From: Plumapathes pennacea
Taxonomy: Eukaryota; Cnidaria; Anthozoa; Antipatharia; Myriopathidae
NCBI GenBank assembly: GCA_964036295.1
Contig: OZ038462.1
Coordinates: forward strand, 10,340,440-10,404,439
Direction: 5' to 3'
DNA length: 64,000 nucleotides
Below the pieces are notes generated by a model. That model did no database searches and was not told where the DNA came from. It saw only the letters and a list, made by a program, of their open reading frames with translations. Both the position numbers and the translations under genes were made by a program. This document shows, one piece after another, positions 1 through 10,744 of this stretch. The first letter of the stretch is position 1. Every line of letters starts with the position of its first letter.

Positions 1-199
1 AAATTTGCGGAGGAGCCATCGAAATTATTGTCAAATGAAAGTAAAAATCTACGAGCCCGAAGAAAAGTTATGTTCGGAGATCAGCAGTGCCTATCCATCC
101 GCAGCGGAAATAGCCTGAAACTTCAAGAGATCATCGACAGGTCGTGATCAGTAAACTTCGTAAGTTGATAGTTTCGATCCAGTTTCGTCTGCTGAAAAG

Positions 200-960
200 C
201 TTTTTGTGATAGTTTAGCCGCTCAGTGTTTGCGAGTGTGTCGGTCGACTCTGCAGAACTTTAATTGTGAAGCTTGAAGGCTTCACGATACGATAGCAATT
301 TTTTCACTGAACAGCAGCTTTAACGGTTTTTTAATATTCGCTAAGAAAATATACTAAACTATATAGACTTGCCGTAACTCGGGTTTCTCTTCCTTTCGGT
401 GTGTGTCGGCACCCACTAATGCCGTTTCAGTGGTTCTGTTGTTCGGTGAATTTCATCCATAACGTGTCCCATTAGCAAACATGAGGGTAAAGCCAGTCTT
501 TTATTTAAAGGTATTCAAGTGATCCTCGTTGACTTGAGTTTTGCATTATGCAAATTTCCACAACGTGAATTTTCAGCATCCAATAAAATGTCTCCCTTTT
601 GACAATGATTGACTGTTGGTTTTGCTTTGGAATGGCTTCCTTCGCTTTGTCCTTTTTTTGCATCTATATTATTAACTAGTATTCATTGGTGTGCTCATTC
701 AATTAACAATTAATAGCGCTCGTACTGTTTGAAAATTCCACAATAACACTCGTCCTGCGGACTCATGTTATTTTGTTAGAATTTTCAAACATTACTCGCA
801 CCCTGGGAAAGAGCGTTATACGCGCACACACAAACACATGAGCTGGGTAAGTGTTTCCTTAGCGTATTATTATAGAGATGTTTATATCTCTATACTAGAA
901 ATACGATAATCGCAGATACCCCCTCACTCCGTCCTGCACTGGCATATATTAGAAGTTTCG
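200..960 (+). repeat. Dispersed repeat, left copy of a pair
   Basis: This stretch matches 58862-59620 closely over about 750 bases with scattered substitutions and small indels; for example both carry TATAGACTTGCCGTAACT and the same promoter-poor AT-rich body. Around 699-800 it contains one full and one shortened arm of the hairpin that is complete at 59344-59465. No coding frame is supported. It is either a transposon without a visible enzyme or part of a segmental duplication. Confidence 0.8.
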
Positions 961-2983
961 ACGCAAAAAAATAAACATAGAAGTAATGTGTCTATTTTAT
1001 ACAACCTTTGATGTAACCAGCTTGTTGTAGTTGATGGGGCAAGCGTATTAAAATAACGTTTTACTACTTGTACTATACCAAGTGCTGAACACTTAAAGGA
1101 GAAAAAGAGTGGTCTGAAATATAGTAACTTTGTGTTACTAAGCTCTGACCCAATAAGAAAACAACATATATATCAGCATCATTTTTTTTATTCTTAATCT
1201 TATTGTCATCATCATCATACAGCACACTAATCATTGTGTGCCCTTTTTATCATACATTTGTGTTATATAAGCTTCATCAAGTGCTCTTGCCTGGTACGAA
1301 AACCCAAAACCTTGTAGGAAAAAGTAGGAACGTACTCTCCAACCAAAAGCATGCAGGAGCACAATCCCTTGGAGGATAAAGGAATAATAACTATCATGAA
1401 CTTAATACAGGTAAACAACCCTTTCACTCCCAAGCCTAAATGCAGAATCTCTCAGCTTTTTCAAAATACATGATATAAAATAAATTATGTAGTGAGAAGT
1501 GACAGTTTCGTCAGCATTCACTTAACCAAAAAGGTACAAAAAGCTATATATTCTCTATACTGTACAATACAGTACACTTTCAAATGAAGGAGAAAATTGA
1601 ATTTGATCACTCTTAGGTGTGAAAGGGTTTAAACTTGTTGTTACAACATTGGCTACTGTCTACCTAGGTGCTGGCCTTATATACTCACATGTTATTGCCA
1701 CTTATATTACATAACTGTACTGAAGTTTTCCTTCATAAAAAGCAAACAACCCTCTAACAAATAAGTAAATAACAAAACCTTGTGTCAAAAAGGTACACAT
1801 AGAAAAAAGATACTTGGCTCTGAGCATGTCATCCACTTGAGCATAGTACAGTACCATTCCAAATTTTAAGAAAACATACAGATATACCGAAATTTTTTTT
1901 TGTGGCGTACTCAACAGAATATACAGAATATACAAGCCAATGTTTTTGAGAACATTTTCCTTTGGCATTCTTGTTGGACCAGACAATCGGGTTGTACACA
2001 TCAGCATTGAGTTCATTTTTGGCTCCTGACAATCTTACACTTTCATGATGTCAGTGACTTGGTATATGAGGATCCCTTAACAGCACAGGAGTTGGCTTCT
2101 CAGCATGATTCCTTCACTTTAACATTTCCTTTAGCATGATCTTTGGAGATGAAAACACATGTTCAGGTTTTGTCTTCGGTACATATTGTTGCAAATTTAT
2201 TATACAGTACTTACCTATAAACAACATAGAAATTGAACTTCCACTTGGACTGAAGTGTAAGTTTAGCCAAGGAACCTCTTTCTTTGCTCCTACAAAAATC
2301 AGAAAAGGCACCAAGTCTTAAATGGATTAATAAGATAATTCACATGATGTACACAATACAATGCACTTTCATAGCTAACCTGTACTATTCATCCACAATT
2401 GACATAAATCTTGGAAGGATGCTGCAAAGGAACTGGCGCACTGTAAATAAATACTTGTTGTCCTGATAATAGAGGCCAGTTCTTTCCTCAAAACACTGCT
2501 ATAAATGTTTTTGGTTATCTCGGAGCATAATATCAAGTGTACATGGCATAAAAACAAATGCACATCATCATATGGACAGCTAAAGAAACTTCACTGCATA
2601 GATCATAAATCACTGTAAATTAATTAGGCACTGATACTGTAGTAAAAATTGGCAAATATTCTAAAAAACACAAACTACAGCTTTTGCAATGGTAAATCAA
2701 AGTACAAACACATGTATACAGTATTTGTGTTCTCTTCTATCCTTGTGTATAAAAATGCAGCAAATAATAACAAAACACAATCAGTGGTCTGATTAAGCAG
2801 GAATTCAAATTAAACAAAATTTCACCATGCATTCTTTGTTTAACTGTTCTTCATTGAAAAGAAACAATGACAAAGAATGGCCGAATTGCAATTAATGCGT
2901 AATTGTGCAAATTTGGCCATCAATACACAGCGAGGTCAAAAATATAAATACAACTATAAAAGCCATACAGAATAGTTTTCAAT
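961..2983. other. AT-rich region with no recognised gene
   Basis: Only short unsupported frames occur on both strands (the longest about 100 codons). I see no domain, no convincing exon and no repeat that I can match elsewhere in the window. It lies downstream of the minus-strand Helitron-type relic and could hold its missing later exons, but I could not recognise any. Confidence 0.5.
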
Positions 2984-2989
2984 TCTTAC

Positions 2990-3815
2990 CTGCCCCTTGC
3001 TTCCTGATGATAAGAACGGGCAGATCACTCACATTGGCTGGAAGAGTGCTGAGAAATCCCTGAACATCCTGTGGCAAGTTGAGGACATGACCTTTGTACC
3101 CACGCTGGCCGCCGTGTTTTCGGTAAACACACATGATTGGGAAAGCTCTGGCGATCAGCATTTCCTCTACTTCGGTGAGGTCCTGTAGTTCTGCAGGGAC
3201 TGTCCCAGGATCCATGTCGTTTTCAGCTGAGAACAATCAACACGAGGTCTTTTTGTCGCGTTTGCACCTGGTGCAGGTATAGTTCAGCTCGGGCACACTT
3301 TGGTTGGTGATCGGCCATGTTTCTCTGCATACCTTGCAGCGTAAGTGTCGGAGATTTTCCTCAAAGCTGTGAAAGGCAGTGAGTTCTTCCCGCACCCATT
3401 CTTGTTCGTGGAATGGAGGAATTTCTGGATTTGCCCACCCACGGTTATGCAAATATTGTTGTTTTTGGCTGCGACGTTCTTCGATAACTGCAGCACGCTG
3501 TTGTCGGCGTCGAGTGCTGGCTTCATTTTGAGCTTGAAGCCTGCGGGTACTCCGTTCAGACGATTCATTGCCACGTCGAGAAGCTACTCGCTGGCGATTG
3601 GATTCTCTTTGCGGAGTTGTCTGCGTTTTCCGCTTCTGTTCATGTCGCTTTCGATCGGCATTCTTGCGCTGTTTTCTTTGCGGAGTCGTTTCTTCGGCAC
3701 GATTCTTTTTATGATGCTTTCGATCATAACAGGATTGTCGCCTTTTCTCGAGACGAATTTGGCGTTGTTCGCTCGTTTCACGATTTCGCCTTGCTCGTGC
3801 CTGTTCCCTTCTCAT
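2990..3815 (-). pseudogene. Helitron-type protein N-terminus (DUF6570), broken
   Basis: Reading on the minus strand from ATG at 3815, the first 192 codons are Arg/Lys/Gln-rich and end in two CxxC pairs (CKVC and CTRC). An in-frame TGA at 3237-3239 follows, then the same frame continues with a block resembling DUF6570 (key words LTEVEEMLIARA, YKGHVLNL, LPVLIIR). In eukaryotes that domain usually sits just upstream of the Helitron helicase-like (Rep) domain. The frame runs into a good splice donor (GGTAAG at 2990-2985), so the rest may lie in later exons, but no Rep or helicase motif is visible in the window. A shorter, more decayed copy lies at 58011-58345. I infer an inactive 5' part of a Helitron-type gene; a host gene with a mutated codon is the alternative. 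Confidence 0.55.
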
Positions 3816-4131
3816 TTGAAGACGAGCTTTTTCAGTTTTTCAGTTAAGTTTTCCATTTTCGTGAACGTAGCTACGATATATTGTTGCTTCGTTCAAATTT
3901 AAATGCTTCGTTCAAGTCTAATATTTCTCTGTTAATCCGAGTAAAACAACAGGGCACACGTGATCGATCCGGCCTTTGTTATTGGTTAGCGGGGTAACCG
4001 CGCCTAAAGTCGTACGCCAGACAGACTGACAGACAGACGAACGTTAAATTTCGAGATGGCGACAGGCTTGGAGTCCCCAAGTAGGAGGTATAATATTACT
4101 GCATTAGTGTCGTGAGTATTTCCCTCACTTT
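3816..4131 (-). repeat. Helitron-like 5' leader and terminus
   Basis: Upstream of the DUF6570 frame (higher coordinates, minus strand) is a leader also present at 58346-58480 and, without the coding part, at 40190-40262 and 53330-53454. The conserved core is a GACAGACTGACAGAC run followed by AAATTTCGAGATGGCGAC. The outer end on the minus strand begins TCCCC and lies about 20 bases from the core flank GTCGTGA. An association with Helitrons is inferred from the adjacent coding relic and from the insertion site seen at 53454. Confidence 0.5.
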
Positions 4132-4885
4132 GTTCGGGGACAACAATATCCTCAGAAACCGCTGGCCCGGCTCGTGTGTTGGTATATTTGTGTGTGTTGG
4201 TGTATGTGTGTAACGTTCTTTCCCAGTCCTCTTTATTCCCTATATAGAAAAATTAAACAGGCAATAATAAAATAATTTCTTACGCAACAAATGCTCGCGT
4301 ACTCGTTAGTCATAATCATCATGACATCGATTCGAACTGAATTCCCGTCACAAACAAATGTTCGAAAAACGGGGAGATTTTGATGTCCATCAATCGTTGG
4401 TTCGACCAGTCGAGTACGGTCGAGTGGTACCATGCACCAGAGAAGGCTGTACTTTGACACTGTAAACTGCGTTTCAGATGCTCGAAATGGAATTCAAAAA
4501 GGATAAAAGAAAGGCAAAAAATAGGAAAAAAATAAAATCCGATCACCGTATTTTACGGGAGTCCCATAAAGTACCGGAAAGTAGTCTATTACTTAATAAT
4601 AGAGCAACCACTGGCTCGGTTCATGTGTTTTGTTCTGACAAAACAAATGCCGGCGTACTCGTTAATCATGATTATCATGAAAGCAAAAGCAAGCCAGAAA
4701 TTTTCTCGAGCTTTGCTTTTTTTCGAACCGAGGACGCGACTTACACTGACGGTGAGAATTACGTGTAAGTTTAGAAAGATAATATCAGCTGTCAGGTGAC
4801 TGGATGGCGGGCTGATGCTGCCGCATGTTCCAATATATTTTGATGTCGACTGGATCGGCGATTGATCAACGAGGCGAGTACGGCC
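4132..4885 (+). repeat. Duplicated repeat block, copy of 60892-61640
   Basis: The block aligns with 60892-61640 along nearly its whole length (shared words include CCGCTGGCCCGGCTCGTGTG and GAAAAACGGGGAGATTTTG). Both copies run into the same degenerate gypsy sequence, but here the junction jumps from the repeat straight into late gag, so an interval corresponding to about 61640-62320 has been lost. A shorter related piece is at 8245-8560, and an inverted piece lies at 58537-58630. Confidence 0.8.
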
Positions 4886-5845
4886 GAGTCACTTTCACGA
4901 AAGCTGCAGATGAAATCGGATCTGACTCTCGACATGGCAATACATATGGCGCGTCAATCGGAATTGATAACAATCGAAAGGATAAGAAATGTCAAAAAAA
5001 GCCAAAGGACGGGACATTTTGCAGTAGTTTGTCCGTCAGTAAGAGAAGTTACAGCAACTCCTAGCCAGCATTTCTTCCTCGGAGCCGTGAACTCAGGCGA
5101 CGATTAAGAAGAGCCGTGGAGTGTCACACCGGAGCCGACATCTCCGTGTTGTCAGAGTCAACCTCCGAAGCTCCCCACAGCGTCCTCGGTTGGAACCTTC
5201 CACTGCTGCTTTGTTCAGTCCAGGAGGTAAACTTGACTGCAAAGGACAATATAAAGCAGAAATTTATATCAAGAAGAAAATATACTGAGTAGACGTATAC
5301 GTAATCCGGAGGCCCTGTGTAAACTATCTGCCCAGTCGTCACGCAGCAAACCAGATGGGTTTGGTTCAGAGAGTTGAAGAAACTACTGCGGATGTGTATG
5401 CTCCTGTGATATTCCAACAACGAATGACTGAACTGTTGAAAGACCACAAGAGCGCTGCAACAATTCAAGATGACATCTTTGTTTATGGAAAGTCCACACC
5501 AGGATGAGGAGCTGAAGGAAGTATTTCAGAAGTATTTCAAACTATTGCTAAGTCAGGATTGAAGCTAAACAAAGAGAAGTGTGAGATCCGCAAGCCCAAG
5601 CTATGTTACTTCGGAAATATCCTCGGAGAAGATGGCATGAGCCCTGATCCTGACAAAGTTAAGGCGATTTAAGAGCTTCCACCCCCAGAAAACGTATTCC
5701 AGTTACAACAGATACTAGACATGATTAACTACCTGGGAAGATTCCTGCCAAATCTGTCAACTGTGACAAGCCCCATGAATGAATTGCTCAAATCTGATGT
5801 CACATGGCATGGTCCCACAAACAGCAAAAAGCAGGTCATCCTAAT
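4886..5845 (+). pseudogene. Ty3/gypsy retrotransposon relic, copy A
   Basis: These are fragments of gag-pol shared with copy B (62320-63650). In order I see late gag (from about 4890), the protease region (about 5120-5400, active-site motif read as HTGA instead of DTGA), a jump past most of the RT palm, then RT thumb/connection sequence ending in a frame at 5721-5845 with NYLGRFLPNLS. Many stops and at least two internal deletions relative to copy B show it is dead. No LTR is visible at either edge. Right of 5845 the match ends. Confidence 0.75.
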
Positions 5846-6431
5846 CTGCTCCATGCTGAGCCAACCGGGTCATCCTAGTGTGCTCCATCTCCAATCTTTT
5901 GCAGGAAAATCTTGGCACATACATCATAGGGTGATAACAATCGGAGAGGGTCAAACGAAGTTTTTACAATAACACGTCAGTTTCTCGCTTTGTGATTGGC
6001 TAATTTTCATTATCAATAAGAGGACAGACACATAAAATCGAGTGCTGACGACAGTGATTTGGATGAAGAAGGTGAATTCAGCTTCAATTTTACCTCAGTT
6101 CTTGCAAAAGCGACATTCGGCATTTGAAGTAGAGAACCAGAAGTGTTCAGAGGCGAATTTCCTTGAGCTTTGTCTTGAAATTGTCAAGAAAACCGCAGCA
6201 GAAAAGTGTCTAGTTTCATTTCTTCCCAACTTCTTTGACAAAATTTTATTTTGCACGAGCGGAATGCTCACGTCAAACTGTCACTTTTTGGCCAATGAAA
6301 TGTCTTGAATTTTAACCTCGACCAATTAGAAAGCGGGAAAAGTTGTTGACAACATTTCGGTCAAATCGAACAAAATCCAGTTTTCTTGTTTGTTTTCCCC
6401 GCGTCATCGCTTGAGTTTTGTTATTGTAAAA
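5846..6431. other. Spacer with a fragment of the 6.4 kb palindrome
   Basis: No gene is recognised. Bases 6010-6035 (ATCAATAAGAGGACAGACAC and flanks) match the right arm of the palindromic element at 6432-6619, so a decayed second copy or solo arm lies here. Confidence 0.5.
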
Positions 6432-6619
6432 AACAAATTGACGTCAGTTTTTTACGTGTCTGTCCTCCTTATTGATCATGAAACGCGTCATAACATTGTC
6501 AAAAAGTTGCGGATCCACTCGGCCAAGCGCTTCGCGGATCCACAACTTTTTGACAATGTTATGACGCGTTTCATGATCAATAAAAGGACAGACACATAAA
6601 AAACGGACGTCAATTTGTT
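6432..6619. mobile_element. Long palindromic MITE-like element
   Basis: An inverted repeat with arms of about 80 bases: the left arm begins near 6432 (AACAAATTGACGTC) and the right arm ends near 6619. The inner part from TTGATCATGAAACGCGTCAT to GGATCC is almost perfectly mirrored around a centre at about 6525. The arms contain an MluI-like ACGCGT and a TGATCA. No transposase is encoded. No clear target duplication was found, so the superfamily is unknown. Confidence 0.7.
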
Positions 6620-8244
6620 AAATAGCTATCTTCCCCAGGAAGCTGCTCTTGGTGTCTTGATCCTTCCTCAAGAAATCATTTTACGTCCAGTTTATAAAAA
6701 ATAGAAACAAGAAACTGTCCGCTAGCAGAAAATAGGGCCCACATTAGGCTTCTAAAGGCTAAGCTCTGGTGACAGGAAATTTATATATTTTTAAGTAGCT
6801 ACATTTAACAGTAAGACGATTGACTGTATTGAAAAAGGAATGCAGTATTCACGTATGCCGAGTCTAGTACCGGGATGCAGCTGTTTAGCGGCGGAAATTC
6901 ACCATAACGGCAAGTTTCATTCACGGATTGTTGTTATAGGACTTGCTAATACCACCTGATATTTTGACGAATCGAATAATAATTCATACAGCTTACGAAT
7001 AGCCGTGTTATTGCGGCGACAACTTTTCATGTGACGTCAGAAGGAGATTGCTCAACATTGCACCAAACAATGACTCCGTAGTTTGTGGTTCAAATTCGTC
7101 CGTTTTGAAACAGTTAAAAACTGGAAAAGTGTATTACCGTGAATAGTTATATCTAAAGCCCATATTGGTGCATAATCCGCTTAATGTTTCCCTCGTATAG
7201 AAGGAAAAACAACAATACTCCGCTGAACGACAACAAAAGAGATAATTAGATTCAACTTATTTGTTTGACTACAGGGGAATAATGTTCTAAACACAAAAAA
7301 TTCTGTCGTGAAATTAGTAAAAACTGCATTGAAAGATTTACCTAACGTTTGTCAAACATATCGCGTTTATAGTTTTGTTGAAAATGTCTTGAATTCTTTT
7401 TTATTCAGCATTTTACCGTGGAGTATTGATGGGAGAAATGACAAACTGGGCCAGACAAAGTCAAACAAAGAATCAAATTTCATTCGAGAATCTGGTTTAC
7501 CGGCTAATAAAAAGAATGAAACTGTTATCTCCGAGGTCTGAAACACGTATCGCATGTTTGTTGCACTGCATGATGCTCTGATATCAGGCAGAATACAGTT
7601 CCTAAGCACACAATGTGACAAAACGGCTTTAAGTAACGCAATCGGCACTTAACGATCAAATATTATACACGTTTGTGAATTGACCTCAACCAATTCTGAA
7701 ATCACAGTTGTCTTCTCTATAGAGCACTTATAAACATGCTCGAGTTTGGCGGTTGTAGCTCTTTTTCCTTAGTTCCAGAAGTGTTTAATTTTTTTTTACC
7801 ATTTTCAGACAGTAGCTTCATCAAGGGGAGCATTATTTTACTTTCACTTTCTTCATACCATTGCTCAGGTACACAGAGACAGTTCTCAGCGCTACAAATT
7901 TCGAAAAGGCTTTGGGTTTTGCCATCATGGTCGTCACGTGGGACCTTTCATTCGGTCCCCCCTCCATTGCAGTTTCACTGGTTAATGACCTTGACAAGTG
8001 TACCTTATCTGCTGTCTCCCCTCTGAGTTATGTCCTTGACCTTTCATTCTGGTTCCTGAATATACCTCCATGAAGCATTCGGCAATGTGCCGACTTGCAA
8101 CTGTTAATACCACAAACTATATTTCTGCCACAGGATTCTCCTCGATGCCCATGACTAAGACATCTGAAACATAGCTTGTTTTCCATGGGTATGTCCCATT
8201 TTTTTTGCTTACCGACATTATATGTCCGATTTTTTCTTTACCTC
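6620..8244. other. No recognised gene
   Basis: Only short, unsupported frames are present. There is no match to the PAN, EGF or fibrinogen modules seen elsewhere, so upstream exons of the 9.1 kb fibrinogen gene are not recognisable here. Confidence 0.45.
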
Positions 8245-8560
8245 TTGTAGCTGCCTCAGGCCCACATTCCATTCCGACTTACACTGAAGGTGAAAATTCC
8301 GTTTGAATTGAGAAAGATAATTCCAGCTGTCAGTCGATGTTGTTCTGATGCTGCCGTAAGTTCGAAAAACGGGGAGATTTTGCTGTCAATCGATCAGCGA
8401 TTCGCCGAGCCAAGTACGGTCGAGAGGTACATTCACTACGGAGAAGTTTCTACTTTGACACTGTAAACTGCGCTCGAGATGCTTCAAATGGATTTCAAAA
8501 AGCAGAAATGAAGACAGAAAAATATTAGGAAAATAAATAAAAAACCCGATCATCGCAAGT
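8245..8560 (+). repeat. Partial copy of the 4.1/60.9 kb repeat
   Basis: This matches 61480-61720 and 4360-4500 in pieces (GAAAAACGGGGAGATTTTG, TTTGACACTGTAAACTGCG). It sits directly upstream of intron sequence shared by the PAN-EGF paralogues. Confidence 0.7.
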
Positions 8561-8565
8561 TGTTG

Positions 8566-9123
8566 TTATTATTACTGCTATTATCAATGAAATGCATTCA
8601 GAGAGTCCTGGAAACATATGTCCGATACGGGTTCGAACAACGTTGAGAAGTGAAGTGCAGTTAAACAGCGTTCCACTACAGAAACAGCGTACCCATTGTA
8701 AATGGAAGGCCTAACTACACTGAATCTTTTCGCAATGCTAGAGAAATATATCAGATATATGGAGTAAAGGCAAACGTGTAAATTAGAAACATTTCTCCCA
8801 TTTTGTTAAGGATCAAGTAATGCATGTCTAAATAATGCATAAAATATTTTGCCGGAGCTAATGTCTACTATGACTGCAATGTTTGCCCTGTTTATCGGTC
8901 GCTTTGGATTAGCTCAAGCAAATGCGGTGTTTTTTCTGCTCTGTCCGTGCCTTTTAGCAATCACGTTGTACTTTCGTTTACCTTGACTCGAATGAAATAT
9001 GTGACCCTCCTGATGAAAAGGGTCATTAAGGTGAAAAACGAAAACGCGTTTATACGATCGTTTAAACGCGTTTAAAATTCTAAAAGTATGATATATTGTA
9101 AGTTTTATGTGTTTTCCTTTCAG
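8566..9123 (+). repeat. Intron sequence shared by three paralogous loci
   Basis: This intron tail is homologous to 17700-18352 (gene A) and 53455-54623 (gene B). Shared words include TTATCGGTCGCTTTG and the distinctive block around GTCTACTATGACT. In each locus it ends in a splice acceptor, here TTTCCTTTCAG before 9124. It shows the fibrinogen exon belongs to the same gene family as genes A and B. Confidence 0.8.
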
Positions 9124-9761
9124 CAATACCAAAAGATTGTTATGACCTGTACAATGCCGGCAGCACATCAAGTGGCGTGTACTCTTTTGATCCTGATGGG
9201 CAAGGAACTTTCTCAGTTTACTGTGACATGACAACCGATGGAGGCGGCTGGACAGTGTTCCAGAGAAGACAAGATGGCTCCCAAGATTTCTATCTGGGCT
9301 GGAGTCAGTACAAAGCGGGCTTCGGACAGCTGAGTGGAAATTTCTGGTTAGGAAACGACAAGATCAATCGGTTGACAGCCAGCAAACCGAGCGAGCTATG
9401 AGTGGAATTAAGGGACTGGAGCGGAGGCAGCGTTTATGCCAAATATAGCAGTTTCGCAGTTGGAGATGAATCGTTGCTGTACAAACTGACTGTGGGCTCG
9501 TATTCAGGAACAGCGGGAGATTCGTTGACTTATCATAACGACATGGCGTTTACTACCAAGGACAGCGATAATGACCCGTGGAGCGGCAACTGTGCTGTGG
9601 ACTGGACAGGAGCCTGGTGGTACAAGCATTGTTTTTACTCTAACTTAAACGGACAGTACCTGGGAAATGTGGTAGATGGTAAAGGAATTCGTTGGTATCA
9701 CTACAAATCAAATTCTCTTTCCATGAAGTTCGCAGAAATGAAGCTGCGGCGGGCAAATTAA
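9124..9761 (+). pseudogene. Fibrinogen C-terminal domain, terminal exon with one stop
   Basis: A complete fibrinogen-related (FReD) domain of about 212 residues in one exon, entered in phase 1 after an acceptor at 9122-9123 and ending at TAA 9759-9761. Visible marks are the opening [25 protein letters not shown], the calcium-site region DSDNDPWSGNCA and the closing MKFAEMKLRR, with the four expected cysteines. Such domains in ficolins, ryncolins and tachylectins bind acetylated sugars outside the cell. A single in-frame TGA at 9399-9401 interrupts the domain; it is one transition away from CGA, and the frame is otherwise intact. It could be a young pseudogene, a null allele or a base error. 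No upstream exons were recognised. Confidence 0.85.
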
Positions 9762-9771
9762 CGAATGCGAT

Positions 9772-9777
9772 AATAAA
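9772..9777 (+). promoter_or_regulatory. Polyadenylation signal AATAAA
   Basis: AATAAA lies 10 bases after the stop codon of the fibrinogen exon. A second AATAAA cluster at 9829-9840 belongs to the tail of the neighbouring SINE, so the nearer copy is the better candidate. Confidence 0.45.
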
Positions 9778-9814
9778 ACGTAAGGATGAGACAAACATCG
9801 CATTCAGATGAACA

Positions 9815-10198
9815 GACAATAATTAATAATAATAAATAAACAACTTTATTGAAGTGTCAAATCTTCTAGCGGACTACATGTAGTCTGCTAATCGGGGACA
9901 CTTCTACCGTTTGAAGTGGTAGGGCACACACAACAGAGCGGGGCTCCAACTTAAGTGTGGCCGTTGCTGAGCACTTGAGGGTGGTCACTGCCAGAGATTT
10001 GGTTGCGTCCTCAGTGGTTCTTTTACGTCTCTGTGGTTCTTTTATCTAGAGACGGGACCGCCAATTTACGTGGTCATTCGAGCCACGAGTAGAGAGCCAG
10101 GTTTTTACACCTCAAATTTCACTGCCTTGAGCGGGGATTGAACCCGCGCCCTTGGTATGTAAGATGACTGTGCTAACTGCTAGGCCACCACGACAAAG
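9815..10198 (-). mobile_element. tRNA-derived SINE
   Basis: On the minus strand, 10196-10123 resembles a tRNA: an A-box-like TGGCCTAGCAGTTAGCAC and a B box GGTTCAATCCC about 35 bases later. About 300 bases of tRNA-unrelated body follow, ending in an AT-rich tail of TTATTATTATTAATT type at about 9815-9850. This is the usual plan of a tRNA-headed SINE with a LINE-like tail. The tRNA part lacks convincing cloverleaf pairing as read by eye. The octamer TAAAACGT occurs at 9774-9781 and again near 10201, a possible target duplication. Confidence 0.75.
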
Positions 10199-10254
10199 TA
10201 AAACGTTTGTTTGATGCATTGGCCCAACCTGCTATTCCTGTTACTGTCACGACA

Positions 10255-10440
10255 AAATACGTTTTCTGTTTACCGTGCCATAACAACTGACGGGGTCGGC
10301 TGGAAAATGACTAAAGACTTCTACCTTGGATGGAGATAGTACAAATCAGCCTTTGGATTGCTGACCCGAAATGTATGGCGGATAGGAAAAGACAATATAT
10401 ATCGTTGGGCATCCAGCTTGTCAGTTTCCTAACCTCCGCT
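10255..10440 (+). pseudogene. Decayed fibrinogen-domain fragment
   Basis: This corresponds to the first third of the 9124-9761 domain: in one frame FSVYRAITTDGVGW, then after a frame change KDFYLGW, followed by YKSAFGLLTRN. Stops, substitutions and a deletion of the FQRRQDG region show it is non-functional. It lies 0.5 kb downstream of the better-preserved copy, suggesting a tandem duplication of the terminal exon before the SINE inserted between them. Confidence 0.7.
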
Positions 10441-10600
10441 TGGCCAAGTAAGTCGGGGCTTTTATGAAATTTGAACTGAAGAGCTAGTTGTGGCTCAAAA
10501 TACACCATGTCTTGTGGCTTGAAACCTTCCCATTTTCATGCTTAAGGTTGCTCCATTGGGTTTTGCAAATGCGCGTTTGTGAAACATTTCGGATATATAT

Positions 10601-10744
10601 CTTATTGACCGAGTGCGAGGGCCGTACTGGGAGAATATCGGCCCGAGGTCTTGACAGCACGGACCGAGCGCAGCGAGGTCCGTACAAAAAAGACCGAGGG
10701 CCGATATTCTCCCAGTACGGTCCCGAGCAAACTCGGTCAATAAG
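10601..10744. mobile_element. Hairpin MITE
   Basis: Inverted arms of about 50 bases: the left arm begins CTTATTGACCGAG, and the right arm ends CTCGGTCAATAAG. Both contain GTACTGGGAGAATATCGG or its complement. The whole unit could fold into one long hairpin. No enzyme is encoded and no clear target duplication was found. Confidence 0.75.

Noticed and set aside
3345..3902. 185-codon plus-strand frame
   Set aside because: It is the antisense shadow of the basic DUF6570 N-terminal region, which has the recognisable domain and CxxC pairs.
10123..10196. Possible functional tRNA gene on the minus strand
   Set aside because: A and B boxes are present but cloverleaf pairing is poor, and the sequence continues into a SINE body and tail.
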